A stretch of DNA of 64,000 nt. It comes from Blastococcus sp. Marseille-P5729. GTDB lineage: Bacteria; Actinomycetota; Actinomycetes; Mycobacteriales; Antricoccaceae. Position numbers and translations under genes: made by a program. Where the stretch lies: NCBI RefSeq assembly GCF_900292035.1, contig NZ_OMPO01000002.1, forward strand, positions 843,078 to 907,077, read 5' to 3'. Below are positions 33,709 through 43,296 of this stretch, piece by piece. The notes below the pieces were generated by a model that had not been told where the DNA came from, ran no database searches, and saw nothing but the letters and a program-made list of their open reading frames with translations. Position 1 is the first letter of the stretch, and each line of letters opens with the position of its first letter.

Positions 33709-34977
33709 ATGCGCATACCCATCGAGGACTATCTCGCCGAGGCGCTGGACGCCGTCCGTGGACGGGACGACGGCGAGCCCGCCGACTACATCAGCGAGCT
33801 GGCGAACGCCGACACCGAGAAGCTCGCGATCGCGATCGCCACCCTCGATGGCCGTACGTACAGCGCCGGCGACAGCGACTATCCGTTCACGATCCAGTCG
33901 ATCTCCAAGCCGTTCACCTACTCGATGGCGATCAAGTACCGGGGGCTGGACGACGTCCTGCAGCGCATCGGCGTCGAGCCCTCGGGAGAGGCATTCAACG
34001 AGCTGTCCCTCGAGGAGGGCAGCAAACGCCCTCGCAACCCGATGATCAACGCCGGAGCGATCGTGGCGCACGCGATGCTCGGCGACACAGCCAACGAGCG
34101 GTGGGAGAAGGTGCACGACGGCTTCTGCCGGCTCGCCGGCCACGACCTGCAGGTCGACCAGGAGGTCTACGAGGCCGAGATGGAGTCCGCGCATCGCAAC
34201 CTCGCCATCGGCCACATGCTGCGCAACTACGACATCCTGGTCTCCGACCCCGAAGAGGTCGTGCACGGCTACATCCGGCAATGCGCCATCCAGGTCACCA
34301 CCACCGACCTCGCGCTGATGACCGCCACCCTGGCCAACGGCGGACGTCAGCCGCAGACCGGGGAACGGGTGCTGTCGCATGAGGTCGTGCGCCAGGTGCT
34401 CAGCGTGATGACGACCTGCGGCATGTACGACGGCACCGGCGAGTGGATCGCGGACGTCGGCATCCCGGCCAAGAGCGGGGTCGCCGGCGGCATTGTGGGA
34501 GCCCTGCCCGGTCAGGTCGGTGCCGCAACCTTCTCGCCGCGCCTGGACAAGCAGGGCAACAGCGTGCGCGGCACGCTGTTGTTCGAGCGGCTCTCCCACG
34601 ACATGGGCATGCACATGTTCGAGGTGCCGGACGCCGCCCGCTCGGTCATCAGCAGCATCCGTACGGTCGACAGCGACGAGGGCCCGTACCGGCTCTACGA
34701 GCTCCAGGGCAGCCTGCATTTCGCCAGCGCCGAGCGGATCCTGCGAGCTATCGCCGAGGACGACGTCCAAGACATGCCGGTCGTGGTCGACATCGACGAC
34801 GTGTTCACGATCAACGACGTCGCGGGGCGGATGCTGCTGGAGACCTTCCGGCGGCTGGCCGAGGAGGATCGCCCCGTCACGATCGTCGACCCGGACGGCC
34901 TGCTCCGCGACATCCGTCCCAGCGACGAGTTCCACTACAAGGTGGTCGATGCTCGACCCGGTCTGACCGAGCACTGA
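33709..34977 (+). CDS. glsA: Glutaminase A with C-terminal STAS domain
   Basis: The 422-aa protein has a serine-dependent beta-lactamase-like glutaminase domain (1-310) with FTIQSISKPFTY (catalytic Ser-x-x-Lys), NPMINAGAIVAH and SGVAGGIVGALPG. A STAS-like domain follows (about 325-415, with VVVDIDDVFTINDVAGRMLL). It hydrolyses glutamine to glutamate and ammonia. The STAS extension is found in other actinobacterial GlsA proteins and may sense nucleotides or partners. Other glutaminases of about 310 aa lack it. Confidence 0.94.
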   Translation: MRIPIEDYLAEALDAVRGRDDGEPADYISELANADTEKLAIAIATLDGRTYSAGDSDYPFTIQSISKPFTYSMAIKYRGLDDVLQRIGVEPSGEAFNELSLEEGSKRPRNPMINAGAIVAHAMLGDTANERWEKVHDGFCRLAGHDLQVDQEVYEAEMESAHRNLAIGHMLRNYDILVSDPEEVVHGYIRQCAIQVTTTDLALMTATLANGGRQPQTGERVLSHEVVRQVLSVMTTCGMYDGTGEWIADVGIPAKSGVAGGIVGALPGQVGAATFSPRLDKQGNSVRGTLLFERLSHDMGMHMFEVPDAARSVISSIRTVDSDEGPYRLYELQGSLHFASAERILRAIAEDDVQDMPVVVDIDDVFTINDVAGRMLLETFRRLAEEDRPVTIVDPDGLLRDIRPSDEFHYKVVDARPGLTEH

Positions 34978-34978
34978 G

Positions 34979-34992
34979 CCCACCCGCGGTGG
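34979..34992. repeat. Partial REP-like palindrome
   Basis: CCCACCCGCGGTGG directly after the glsA stop matches the first half of the repeat at 23430. The remaining 34993-35241 has no gene; only a GAGAGGGG ribosome-binding site before 35242 is recognisable. Confidence 0.45.
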
Positions 34993-35241
34993 ACGTCGTC
35001 CGCCCTGGCCCTCCCCCGCGTCCGCGCCCTCTGGCCTACCGCCGGTGGCCGACGACGAGAGACCTGGCGCTGCGCTCGTCGATGATCGCCCGGGTGCTGC
35101 CGGCACACCCCGCCCCCGGTGCGAGTTGGGCGCCTCGTGGTACCAGGGATTCTCCAGGTGCTGCGGTAGCACAACGCACATCACCGCCGTAGGGTCGGAA
35201 GAAAGCCAGCAGCGCATCACCGCACGGCGAGAGGGGCGCTC

Positions 35242-38200
35242 ATGTCGCTGAAGAAGACCTTCCTCGGATGGCCTGTCCTGCGCCAGATCGCCGAGGGCGA
35301 CCTTCTCGGCCGTGGCCCGGCAGTCACGTCCAAGAAGACCCAGGACTGGACCGCGCGCACCGAGGACGCCGACCGTGTCGCGCAGAGCGTCTGCCCTTAC
35401 TGCGCCGTCGGTTGCGGGCAGCGCGTGTACGTCAAGGACGAGAAGGTCATCCAGATCGAGGGCGATCCGGACAGCCCGATCAGCCGCGGCCGGCTGTGCC
35501 CGAAGGGCTCGGCCAGCGAGCAGCTGGTGAATCAGCCCGGTCGGATCACCGAGGTGCTCTACCGCAAGCCGTACGGCACCGACTGGGAGGTCCTCGACCG
35601 CGACCAGGCCATCGACATGATCGCCGAGCGGTTCGTGAAGGCGCGCCGCGAGCACTGGCAGGACGCCGACGACCAGGGCCGGCCGCTGCGTCGCACGATG
35701 GCGATCGCCAGCCTTGGCGGTGCGACGCTCGACAACGAAGAGAACTACCTGATCAAGAAGCTGTTCACCGCAGCTGGAGCGATCCAGATCGAGAACCAGG
35801 CGCGTATTTGACACAGCGCCACGGTCCCCGGTCTGGGGTCCTCGTTCGGCCGGGGCGGCGCCACCCAATCCGTCCAAGACCTGTCCAACTCGGACTGCAT
35901 CGTCATCCAGGGCTCGAACATGGCAGAGTGCCATCCGGTTGCGTACCAGTGGGTGATCGAGGCGCGGCTGCGTGGCGCGAAGGTCATCCACGTCGATCCC
36001 CGCTTCACGCGCACATCGGCCACGTCCGACAAGCACATTCCGATCCGGGCCGGCAGCGACATCGTGCTGCTCGGCGCGCTGATCAACCACGTGCTGACCA
36101 ACGGCCTGTGGTTCAAGGACTACGTGCTGCACTACACGAACGCCGCACACCTGGTCAGCGACGACTTCCAGGGCCCTGAGGACCTCGATGGGCTGTTTTC
36201 CGGGTACAACGAGGCAGACGGCAGCTACGACCTGAAGTCCTGGTCCTACCAGGAGGACAACGGCGACAAGGTCGAGGGAGCGGACGAGTCCGAGCACGGC
36301 GGTGGCGAGTCCGACCGGGCGGCCGGACAGCAGTACGGCTCCGGCGGTCCGCCGCTGGAGCACGCCGAGATCAAGCGAGATGAGACCCTGCAGGACCCGC
36401 GTTGCGTGCTGCAGATCCTCAAGCGTCACTACTCGCGGTACACGCCCGAGATGGTCCGCAATACCTGCGGCATCAGCATCGAGGACTTCCACTATCTCGC
36501 CGATGCGGTGACCAGCAACAGTGGCCGGGAGCGCACGAGCGCCTTCGTCTACGCCGTGGGGTGGACCCAGCACAGCCTCGGCGCGCAGTTCATCCGCACC
36601 TCGTGCATCCTCCAGCTGCTGCTGGGCAACATGGGCCGGCCTGGCGGCGGCATCATGGCGATGCGCGGGCACGCCAGCATCCAGGGCAGCACCGACATCC
36701 CCACGCTGTACAACCTGCTGCCGGGTTACCTGCCGATGCCGGTGGTCGGCGAGCACGACACCTGGCGGCAGTACATTGACGCGGTCGGATCCAAGCAGCA
36801 GAAGGGATTCTGGGCGAACGCCGACGCCTACATGACGAGCCTGATGAAGGCGTGGTGGGGTGAGGCGGCGACCGCCGAGAACGACTGGGCATACGACTAC
36901 CTGCCGCGGCTGTCCGGCCCGCACGGCACTTACCAGACCGTCATGTCGATGCTCGAGGGCGAGGTCGACGGGTACTTCGTGCTCGGTCAGAACCCGGCGA
37001 TCGGCTCGGCCAACGGTCGCCAGCAGCGCATGGGGCTGGCGCACCTGAAGTGGCTCGTCGTCCGCGACTTCGCGATGATCGAGACCGCCACGTTCTGGAA
37101 GGACGGCCCCGAGATCGCCACGGGCGAGCTCGAGACCGAAAAGATCGGCACCGAGGTCTTCTTCATGCCCGCGGCCACGCACGTCGAGAAGGCCGGCACC
37201 TTCACCCAGACGCAGCGCATGCTGCAGTGGCACGAGAAAGCCGTCGACCCGCCGGGCCAGGCGCAGAGCGACCTGGAGTTCTTCTTCGAGCTCGGCAAAC
37301 GGATCCGCGAGCTGGTCAAGGACTCCGACGATCCTCGCGACCGGCCGCTGATCGACCTCACGTGGGACTACCCGGTCGACGAGCACGGCGAGCCGGACGC
37401 CGCGGCGGTGCTGCGGGAGATCAACGGCAGCCACATCACCGGCGAGAAGGCCGGGCAGCCGCTGACTGGCTTCGCGGAGATGAAGGCCGACGGGACGACG
37501 TCCGGCGGCTGCTGGATCTACTCCGGCGTGTACGCCGGGGGCGTCAACCGCGCGGCCAACAAGAAGCCCGGCCGAGAGCAGGACCAGATCGCCCTTGAGT
37601 GGGGCTGGGCGTGGCCGGCGAACCGCCGCATTCTCTACAACCGTGCCTCGGCCGACCCGGAGGGCAAGCCGTGGAGCGAGCGCAAGAAGCTCATCTGGTG
37701 GGACGCCGAGCAGGGCAAGTGGGTCGGCCCGGACGTGCCGGACTTCCCGGTCGACAAGGCGCCGTCCTACCGGCCCGAGCCGGGCACCGGCGGCCCCGCG
37801 GGCCTGGCCGGAGACGACCCGTTCATCATGCAGTCCGACGGCAAGGGCTGGCTGTTCGCGCCGCGCGGCATGATCGACGGTCCGCTCCCGACGCACTACG
37901 AGCCCAACGAGGGCCCGGTCCGCAACCCGGTCTATCCGCAGCAGCAGAGCCCCACGCGGCGGGTCTTCCCCCGGAAGGACAACCTGTTCGCGCCGTCCGC
38001 CGGGGAACCCGGGTGGGAGATCTACCCGTACGTATTCACCACCTACCGGCTCACCGAGCACCACACGGCCGGCGGCATGAGCCGGTGGCTGCCCTACCTG
38101 TCCGAGCTGCAGCCGGAGCTGTTCTGCGAGATCTCACCCGAGCTTGCCGCCCTACGCGGGCTGGAGCACAACGGCTGGGCGACGATCATCTCGCCGCGCA

Positions 38201-38526
38201 CCGCCATCGAGGCGCGGGTGATGGTCACCGATCGGATGACCCCGCTGACGGTGAACGGGCACACCGTGCACCAGATCGGCCTGCCCTACCACTGGGGCAT
38301 CGGCGGGGACGCCGTCGTCTCCGGGGACTCGGTCAACGACCTGCTGGGCGTCGTCCTCGACCCCAATGTGCTGATTCAGGAGAGCAAGGCCGGTTCATGC
38401 GACATCCGGCCCGGACGTCGTCCGCACGGCGAGGCCCTGCTGCGGCTGATCGAGGAGTATCAGTCGCGCGCCGGCGTCACGGTGATGACTGGTGAGCAGC
38501 TGCTTACCGAAGGAGGGCGTGACTAA
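35242..38526 (+). CDS. fdhA: Formate dehydrogenase alpha subunit, selenoprotein (Sec190 encoded by TGA)
   Basis: The gene runs through an in-frame TGA at 35809-35811 and encodes 1094 residues. The TGA lies in NQARI-Sec-HSATVPGLGSSF, the molybdenum/tungsten active site of Sec-type formate dehydrogenases (Sec190, His191). A [4Fe-4S] site is formed by Cys51, Cys54, Cys58 and Cys86. Three molybdopterin domains follow, with the bis-MGD region near QGSNMAECHPVAY, and a C-terminal barrel with LPYHWGIGG. The large insertions are typical of the about 1000-residue membrane-type FdnG/FdhA group. No Tat motif is visible at the N-terminus, so the side of the membrane is unclear. fdhB overlaps the stop by one base (TAATG). 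Confidence 0.96.
35812..35841 (+). promoter_or_regulatory. Bacterial SECIS element
   Basis: Starting 11 nt after the TGA, GGTCCCC (35823-35829) and GGGGTCC (35835-35841) form a stem with one U-U mismatch. The apical loop is GGTCT. A loop starting GGUCU is what SelB's winged helices recognise in E. coli fdhF (AGGUCUG). Position and loop fit the minimal bacterial SECIS. Confidence 0.85.
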
Positions 38527-39491
38527 TGGGGTTCTGGCACAACCAGCTCGCCGGTCCCACCGACCCGGCACGTGACGCCGGCTGGGAGGGTGAGACGCCG
38601 CGGAAGGGCTTTTTCACCGACACCTCGATCTGCATCGGCTGCAAGGCCTGCGAGGTGGCGTGCAAGGAGTGGAACCTGCTGCCGGCCGACGGCGATTACA
38701 ACCTGCTCGGGATGAGCTACGACAACACCGGTTCGCTGGGCGCCACGACCTGGCGGCACGTCGCGTTCATCGAGCAGTCCTCCGAGCGGATCGAGCAGGC
38801 CCGCCGCAGCGGCGCCGCACTGGTCGATCTCGGCATGCCCTCCATCGGCCCCCCGGCTGAAGCTGCCCCGAGCACGGACGGCGAGGCCCCGATCCCGGAC
38901 TTCCGGTGGCTGATGGCCTCGGACGTGTGCAAGCACTGCACGCACGCCGGCTGCCTCGACGTGTGCCCGACCGGTGCGCTGTTCCGTTCCGAGTACGGCA
39001 CGGTCGTCGTCCAGCCCGATGTCTGCAACGGCTGTGGCTACTGCGTTCCGGCCTGCCCGTTCGGCGTGATCGAGCGCCGCGGGGAGCTGCCCGATCAGAC
39101 ATCCGCCGAGAAGGTCGGCGTGGCGCAGAAGTGCACGCTCTGCTACGACCGTCTGGACGCCGGGAACACTCCGGCGTGCGCGCAGGCGTGCCCGACGACG
39201 TCCATCAAGTTCGGGGACCTCGACGAGATGCGCGCCGAGGCGCAGGACCGCGTCAACGCGCTGCACGCGCAGGGCATGACCGAGGCGCGGGTGTACGGCG
39301 CCAACGACCACGACGGTGTCGGCGGCACCGGGTCGGTCTTCCTGCTCCTGGACGAACCCGAGGTCTACGGCCTGCCGCCGGACCCGCAGGTCGCTACCGC
39401 GAAACTGCCGGAGATGTTCCGCGCGGCCGGGTTCGCCGCCACTGGCATGCTCGTCGCGGCGGCGTCGCTGTTCTTCGGGAGGCGCCGATGA
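38526..39491 (+). CDS. fdhB: Formate dehydrogenase iron-sulfur (beta) subunit
   Basis: The 321-aa protein has four Cys clusters for four [4Fe-4S] centres: CIGCKACEVACKEW, CKHCTHAGCLDVCPTG, CNGCGYCVPACPFG and CTLCYDRLDAGNTPACAQAC. It carries electrons from FdhA to the membrane subunit. A single hydrophobic helix lies near the C-terminus (FAATGMLVAAASLFF), as in FdnH-type subunits. Start and stop overlap those of its neighbours (TAATG, ATGA), so the three are coupled. Confidence 0.95.
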   Translation: MGFWHNQLAGPTDPARDAGWEGETPRKGFFTDTSICIGCKACEVACKEWNLLPADGDYNLLGMSYDNTGSLGATTWRHVAFIEQSSERIEQARRSGAALVDLGMPSIGPPAEAAPSTDGEAPIPDFRWLMASDVCKHCTHAGCLDVCPTGALFRSEYGTVVVQPDVCNGCGYCVPACPFGVIERRGELPDQTSAEKVGVAQKCTLCYDRLDAGNTPACAQACPTTSIKFGDLDEMRAEAQDRVNALHAQGMTEARVYGANDHDGVGGTGSVFLLLDEPEVYGLPPDPQVATAKLPEMFRAAGFAATGMLVAAASLFFGRRR

Positions 39492-40621
39492 CCACCAGCC
39501 CGTTCGACGCCGACCGCGGCCCGGACGTCGTACGCCGGCGCCGCGGTGGTGGCAGCCGCAAACCGGACGGCGCACTCCGCAAGCGGAGGTCTGATCCGAA
39601 CGCCGTCGTACCGGACCCTGAGTTCAGCAGCTACTACGGCCGGCAGATCGTCAAACCGGCCCCGTGGAAGCACGAGGTCCCGGCGTACCTCTTCCTCGGC
39701 GGGGTCACCGCCGGATCGGGCCTGATAGGGGCATTCGCACATGCCCGCGGGCTCGACACCCTCCGCCGCAACAGCCGCTACTCCGCGGTCGTCGGCGTCG
39801 GGCTCTCCAGCGGCGCACTGATCGCCGACCTGGGCCGGCCCGAGCGCTTCCTGAACATGCTGCGCACCGTGAAGCTGACCTCCCCGATGTCCGTCGGCAC
39901 CTGGATCCTGGCTGCGTTCGGCGCAAGCGCCGGCGTGGCCGTGGCATCGGAGATCGCCGGCCAGCTCGGCATCGGCCAGGGCGACTCGAAGCTGCAGAGG
40001 ACCCTCGGTATGGCGCTGGACGTGGCAGATCCGCTTTCCAGCCTGGGAAGCGCAGCGTTCGCCGCCCCGCTCGCGGCGTACACCGCCGTCCTGCTGTCGG
40101 ACACCGCGACGCCGATGTGGCACGAGGCCTACCGCGAGCTGCCGTACGTGTTCACCGGCTCGGCGCTCGCGGCGTCGTCCGGCCTGGCGCTGCTGACCTC
40201 ACCGACCTCGCAGACCGCCGAGGTGCGGCGCCTGGCGGCCTTCGGCGCACTGGTTGAGCTCACCGCGCACAAGCTGATGACGCGGCGGCTCGGCGAGCTC
40301 GCCGAACCGCTCGAGCAGGGTCGTGCGGGCCGACTGTCGAAGGCGGCGACCGCACTCACCATCGCCGGGGGGCTCGGCGCCGCCGTCTTGGGCCGCAACC
40401 GCGTCGGCGCGGCCGTGAGCGGCCTGGCGCTGCTCGCCGGGTCCGCCGCCACCCGCTTCTCCATCGTGGAGGCCGGCATCGAGTCCGCGAAGGACCCCAA
40501 GTACACCGTGCGGAGCCAGAAAGCGCGACTGGCCGCACGCCGAGCCAAAGAGCGGCTCGATCACTCGATCACCACTGCGCTGGGCCGACCGGGTCAGGGC
40601 CAGCGCAGGAGGCTGACGTGA
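39488..40621 (+). CDS. NrfD-like membrane subunit of formate dehydrogenase
   Basis: The 377-aa protein has a basic N-terminal 60-residue cytosolic segment, then PAYLFLGGVTAGSGLIGAFA and about eight membrane helices in all (for example PLAAYTAVLLSDTATPMWHE). This is the NrfD/PsrC quinone-reactive family, which replaces the cytochrome b gamma subunit in many actinobacterial FDHs. It would pass electrons to menaquinone. The start is ATG 39488 in the ATGA overlap with fdhB. The C-terminal tail is again Arg/Lys-rich. Confidence 0.9.
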   Translation: MTTSPFDADRGPDVVRRRRGGGSRKPDGALRKRRSDPNAVVPDPEFSSYYGRQIVKPAPWKHEVPAYLFLGGVTAGSGLIGAFAHARGLDTLRRNSRYSAVVGVGLSSGALIADLGRPERFLNMLRTVKLTSPMSVGTWILAAFGASAGVAVASEIAGQLGIGQGDSKLQRTLGMALDVADPLSSLGSAAFAAPLAAYTAVLLSDTATPMWHEAYRELPYVFTGSALAASSGLALLTSPTSQTAEVRRLAAFGALVELTAHKLMTRRLGELAEPLEQGRAGRLSKAATALTIAGGLGAAVLGRNRVGAAVSGLALLAGSAATRFSIVEAGIESAKDPKYTVRSQKARLAARRAKERLDHSITTALGRPGQGQRRRLT

Positions 40622-40767
40622 GCTCGCCGCACCTTCGACGGCGTCCGACACCGCGCCCACCAAGGGAGCTGCGAATCGCTGATCGATCCTGGTCGCAGCG
40701 ATCCTGATCCAGCTCGCGCTCGGCGCGGTCTATGCCTGGAGCGTGGTCTCCAAGGCGATCAGCGAGT
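40618..40767 (+). pseudogene. Oxalate/formate-antiporter-like (OFA) MFS transporter remnant
   Basis: From GTG 40618, after a one-base loss near 40630, the frame reads PSTASDTAPTKGAANR, then TGA (40680-40682), then SILVAAILIQLALGAVYAWS and VVSKAISES. Relatives have NRWSILVAAILIQLALGAVYAW, so TGG (Trp) became TGA. The gene ends abruptly at 40767, where the REP-like palindrome begins and selD is reached. OFA transporters exchange formate or oxalate, which fits the adjacent formate dehydrogenase. Function is lost. Confidence 0.75.
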
Positions 40768-40784
40768 CCCACCTGCGGTGGGTC
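40768..40784. repeat. REP-like palindrome at the OFA/selD junction
   Basis: CCCACCTGCGGTGGGTC is identical over 17 nt to the second unit inside the glycosyltransferase gene (23460-23476). It covers the truncated end of the transporter gene and reaches the selD stop codon (40783-40785). Confidence 0.7.
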
Positions 40785-41775
40785 AGCGGACGGCGATGGT
40801 GGCGCCGTCGGCGTACGCCGGGACCAGCTCGCCGATCACGGGGGCGCCGGGGATCTCGCCCGCGACGAGCAGTCCGCCGGAGGTCTGGGCATCGGCGAGC
40901 AGAACGAGCTCGAGGTCGTCCACGCCGTCCGCCTGCAGGTGCGGACGTACCCAGTCGAGATTGCGTCGCGATCCGCCGGGCACGAAGCCGTCGGCCATCG
41001 ACTCGCGGACGCCGTCCAGCACCGGCACCGCCCGACGGTCCAGGACGGCGGTGACTCCCGATGCGCGGGCCATCTTGTGCAGATGCCCAAGCAGGCCGAA
41101 CCCGGTCACGTCGGTCGCGGCCTTGATCCCAGCTGCGAGCGCGGCCTCGCTGGCCGCGGCGTTGAGCTGGGTCATCACCTCGATCGCGGGACCGAACACC
41201 TCACCGGTGGCCTTGTGCCGGTTGTTCAGGACGCCGACCCCGATCGGCTTGGTGAGGCTGATCGGCAGGCCCGCCTCCGCCGCATCGTTGCGCATCAACC
41301 TGCCCGGCTCGCCGATACCGGTGACGGCCAGGCCGTACGTCGGCTCCGGCGAGTCGATCGAGTGCCCGCCGGCCAACGGGCAGCCGGCTTCGCGGGCGAC
41401 GTCCAGCCCACCACGAAGCACCTCGCTGGCCAGCTCGCGCGGCAGCACCTCCCGCGGCCAACCCAGCAGGTTGATCGCGAGCACGGGCCGACCACCCATC
41501 GCGTAGATGTCCGAAAGCGCGTTGGTGGCAGCGATGCGACCCCAGTCGTACGCGTCGTCCACGACCGGGGTGAAGAAGTCGGCGGTGGAGAGCACGGCCC
41601 GACCGCCCTCGATGCGCACCGCCGCGGCATCGTCGCCGTCGTCCAACCCCACGAGCAGCGAGTCCCAGGTGACGCCGGTGAGTCCGCGCACCATCTCCTC
41701 GAGGTCGCCCGGCGGGATCTTGCAGGCGCATCCTCCGCCGTGAGCCAGCTGAGTCAGTCGAATCTGGTCGGCCAT
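40783..41775 (-). CDS. selD: Selenide, water dikinase
   Basis: The 330-aa protein makes selenophosphate from selenide and ATP, the Se donor for Sec-tRNA. It starts RLTQLAHGGGCACK, with catalytic Cys16 and Lys19 (a Cys-type SelD, not a selenoprotein). It has DDAAAVR, STADFFTPVVDDAYDWGRIA, GGHSIDSPEP and KAATDVTGFGLLGHL. Length is normal. It is divergent from tRNA-Sec, selA and selB. Confidence 0.96.
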   Translation of the reverse strand: MADQIRLTQLAHGGGCACKIPPGDLEEMVRGLTGVTWDSLLVGLDDGDDAAAVRIEGGRAVLSTADFFTPVVDDAYDWGRIAATNALSDIYAMGGRPVLAINLLGWPREVLPRELASEVLRGGLDVAREAGCPLAGGHSIDSPEPTYGLAVTGIGEPGRLMRNDAAEAGLPISLTKPIGVGVLNNRHKATGEVFGPAIEVMTQLNAAASEAALAAGIKAATDVTGFGLLGHLHKMARASGVTAVLDRRAVPVLDGVRESMADGFVPGGSRRNLDWVRPHLQADGVDDLELVLLADAQTSGGLLVAGEIPGAPVIGELVPAYADGATIAVR

Positions 41776-41843
41776 GCCGACACCCTAGTCGCAGTCACAC
41801 ACGCCGCATCCCGAGTGCAGGCTTCTCGGGTACGGTGACGCCT

Positions 41844-41939
41844 GGAAGCGTATGGGTTCCTGGTGGGCCCCCCGGTCTTCAAAACCGGTGAGACCGAGTA
41901 TCTCGGTCTGGCGGGTTCGATTCCCGTCCGCTTCCGCCA
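41844..41939 (+). tRNA. selC: tRNA-Sec (anticodon TCA)
   Basis: The 96-nt gene has acceptor GGAAGCG/CGCTTCC with discriminator G and encoded CCA. The anticodon stem is CCGGT/ACCGG with the loop CTTCAAA (anticodon TCA, reading UGA). A long variable arm (GACCGAG-TAT-CTCGGTC) and the T arm GGGTTCGATTCCC follow. The large variable arm and UCA anticodon define tRNA-Sec. It lies between selD (divergent) and selA. Confidence 0.95.
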
Positions 41940-41988
41940 TGCTTCGGCCGCCGCGCCGCGCGGCCGCGACGGACGTCGGAGGTGCGCC

Positions 41989-43296
41989 GTGACCAGCCCG
42001 CGCGAAGATCCGCGGCGACGCATCCCGCGCACCGATACGCTGCTCGCCCTGCCGGAGCTGTCTGCCGCCGCGCGTACGCACGGCCCGGCCGTCGTGCGTA
42101 CCGCCGTCCGGCAGGCGCAGGACCGCGCCCGCTCGGGCGAGATCCGTCCTGAGGACGTCGGCGCCGAGGCGGTCGCGGCGTTGCCGTCGCGGCTCACGAC
42201 GATGCGGCCGGTCATCAACGCCACCGGGATCGTCGTCCACACCAACATCGGCCGCGCTCCGCTCGCACAGGCCGCCATCGACGCGGTCGTTGCCGCATCC
42301 GGTTACGTGGACGTCGAGCTCGACCTCGGCAGCGGCACCCGCGCTGGCCGCGGCCAGGGCGCCCTCTCGGCGCTACGCGAGGCGGTGCCCGCAGCTGGCG
42401 GGGTGCTCGCCGTCAACAACGGCGCGGCGGCGCTGGTACTCGCGACGACCGCCCTCGCCGCGGGACGAGAGGTGATCGTCAGTCGCGGCGAGCTGGTCGA
42501 GATCGGTGATGGGTTCCGGCTGCCCGATCTGATCGAGTCGACCGGCGCCCGGCTGCGCGAGGTAGGGACGACGAACCGCACCTCGGTGCAGGATTACGCC
42601 GACGCTGTCAGCGAGCGGTCGGGGTGCATCCTCAAGGTGCACCCGAGCAACTTCCGCATCGACGGGTTCACGTCGTCTGTCAGCGTCAGCGAGCTGGCCG
42701 GGCTCGGATTGCCTGTGGTGATGGACATCGGGTCGGGTCTGCTGGCGCCCGAGCCGTCGCTACCCGACGAGCCGGACGCCGCCACTGCCCTCGCGGACGG
42801 CGCGACGATCGTCACCGCGAGCGGCGACAAGCTGCTCGGCGGGCCACAGGCCGGCTTGATCCTGGGAGATGCCAAGGCGGTCGAGAAGCTACGGCGCCAT
42901 CCGCTGGCGAGGGCGCTGCGTATCGACAAGCTGACGCTCGCTGCGCTCGAGGCGACGATGCGTGGCCCACAGGCGCCGGTCCGCGAGTACCTTTCAGCCA
43001 GCCCGGAATCCCTTCGAGAGAAGGCAATCCGGCTCGCCATCGAGGTCGGGCTCAGCGAGTCGGACGTCGTCGCCGTGGACGGCCGCGTCGGTGGCGGCGG
43101 TGCACCCGGCGTACCGCTGCCCGGTTACGCGGTCGTGCTGCCCGAGGACTGCGCCCGTCGGCTGCGCACCGGTGAGCCCGCAGTGCTGGCGCGGGTCGAG
43201 AAGGGCCGCTGCCTGGTCGATCCCCGCTGTGCCGGCGAAGCAGAGATGGGCGCGCTGATTGGCGCCGTCCGGCAGGCCCTGGGCATGACGTCATGA
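41989..43296 (+). CDS. selA: L-seryl-tRNA(Sec) selenium transferase
   Basis: The 435-aa PLP enzyme converts Ser-tRNA-Sec to Sec-tRNA-Sec. It starts at GTG 41989 with GGAGG 6 nt upstream. It has RPVINATGIVVHTNIGRAPL, AVNNGAAALVL, GRDELVEIG-like GELVEIGDGFRLP, VHPSNFRIDGF, and the PLP lysine in TASGDKLLGGPQAG. Its stop overlaps the selB ATG (ATGA). Confidence 0.96.
   Translation: MTSPREDPRRRIPRTDTLLALPELSAAARTHGPAVVRTAVRQAQDRARSGEIRPEDVGAEAVAALPSRLTTMRPVINATGIVVHTNIGRAPLAQAAIDAVVAASGYVDVELDLGSGTRAGRGQGALSALREAVPAAGGVLAVNNGAAALVLATTALAAGREVIVSRGELVEIGDGFRLPDLIESTGARLREVGTTNRTSVQDYADAVSERSGCILKVHPSNFRIDGFTSSVSVSELAGLGLPVVMDIGSGLLAPEPSLPDEPDAATALADGATIVTASGDKLLGGPQAGLILGDAKAVEKLRRHPLARALRIDKLTLAALEATMRGPQAPVREYLSASPESLREKAIRLAIEVGLSESDVVAVDGRVGGGGAPGVPLPGYAVVLPEDCARRLRTGEPAVLARVEKGRCLVDPRCAGEAEMGALIGAVRQALGMTS

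Noticed and set aside
35809..35811. TGA in fdhA as a gene-breaking nonsense mutation
   Set aside because: It is at the exact Sec position of the family active site, is followed by a SECIS-like hairpin, and sel genes and tRNA-Sec are nearby; the frame continues for 904 codons.
33655..38064. 1469-codon open frame on the minus strand opposite glsA and fdhA
   Set aside because: It is the mirror of highly biased GC codons; the plus strand carries two clear conserved proteins, and the minus frame is low-complexity V/R/G/D sequence with no domain.
40680..40682. TGA in the OFA transporter as a second Sec codon
   Set aside because: It replaces a conserved Trp (TGG) in a membrane helix, the gene is also frameshifted and truncated, and there is no convincing SECIS.
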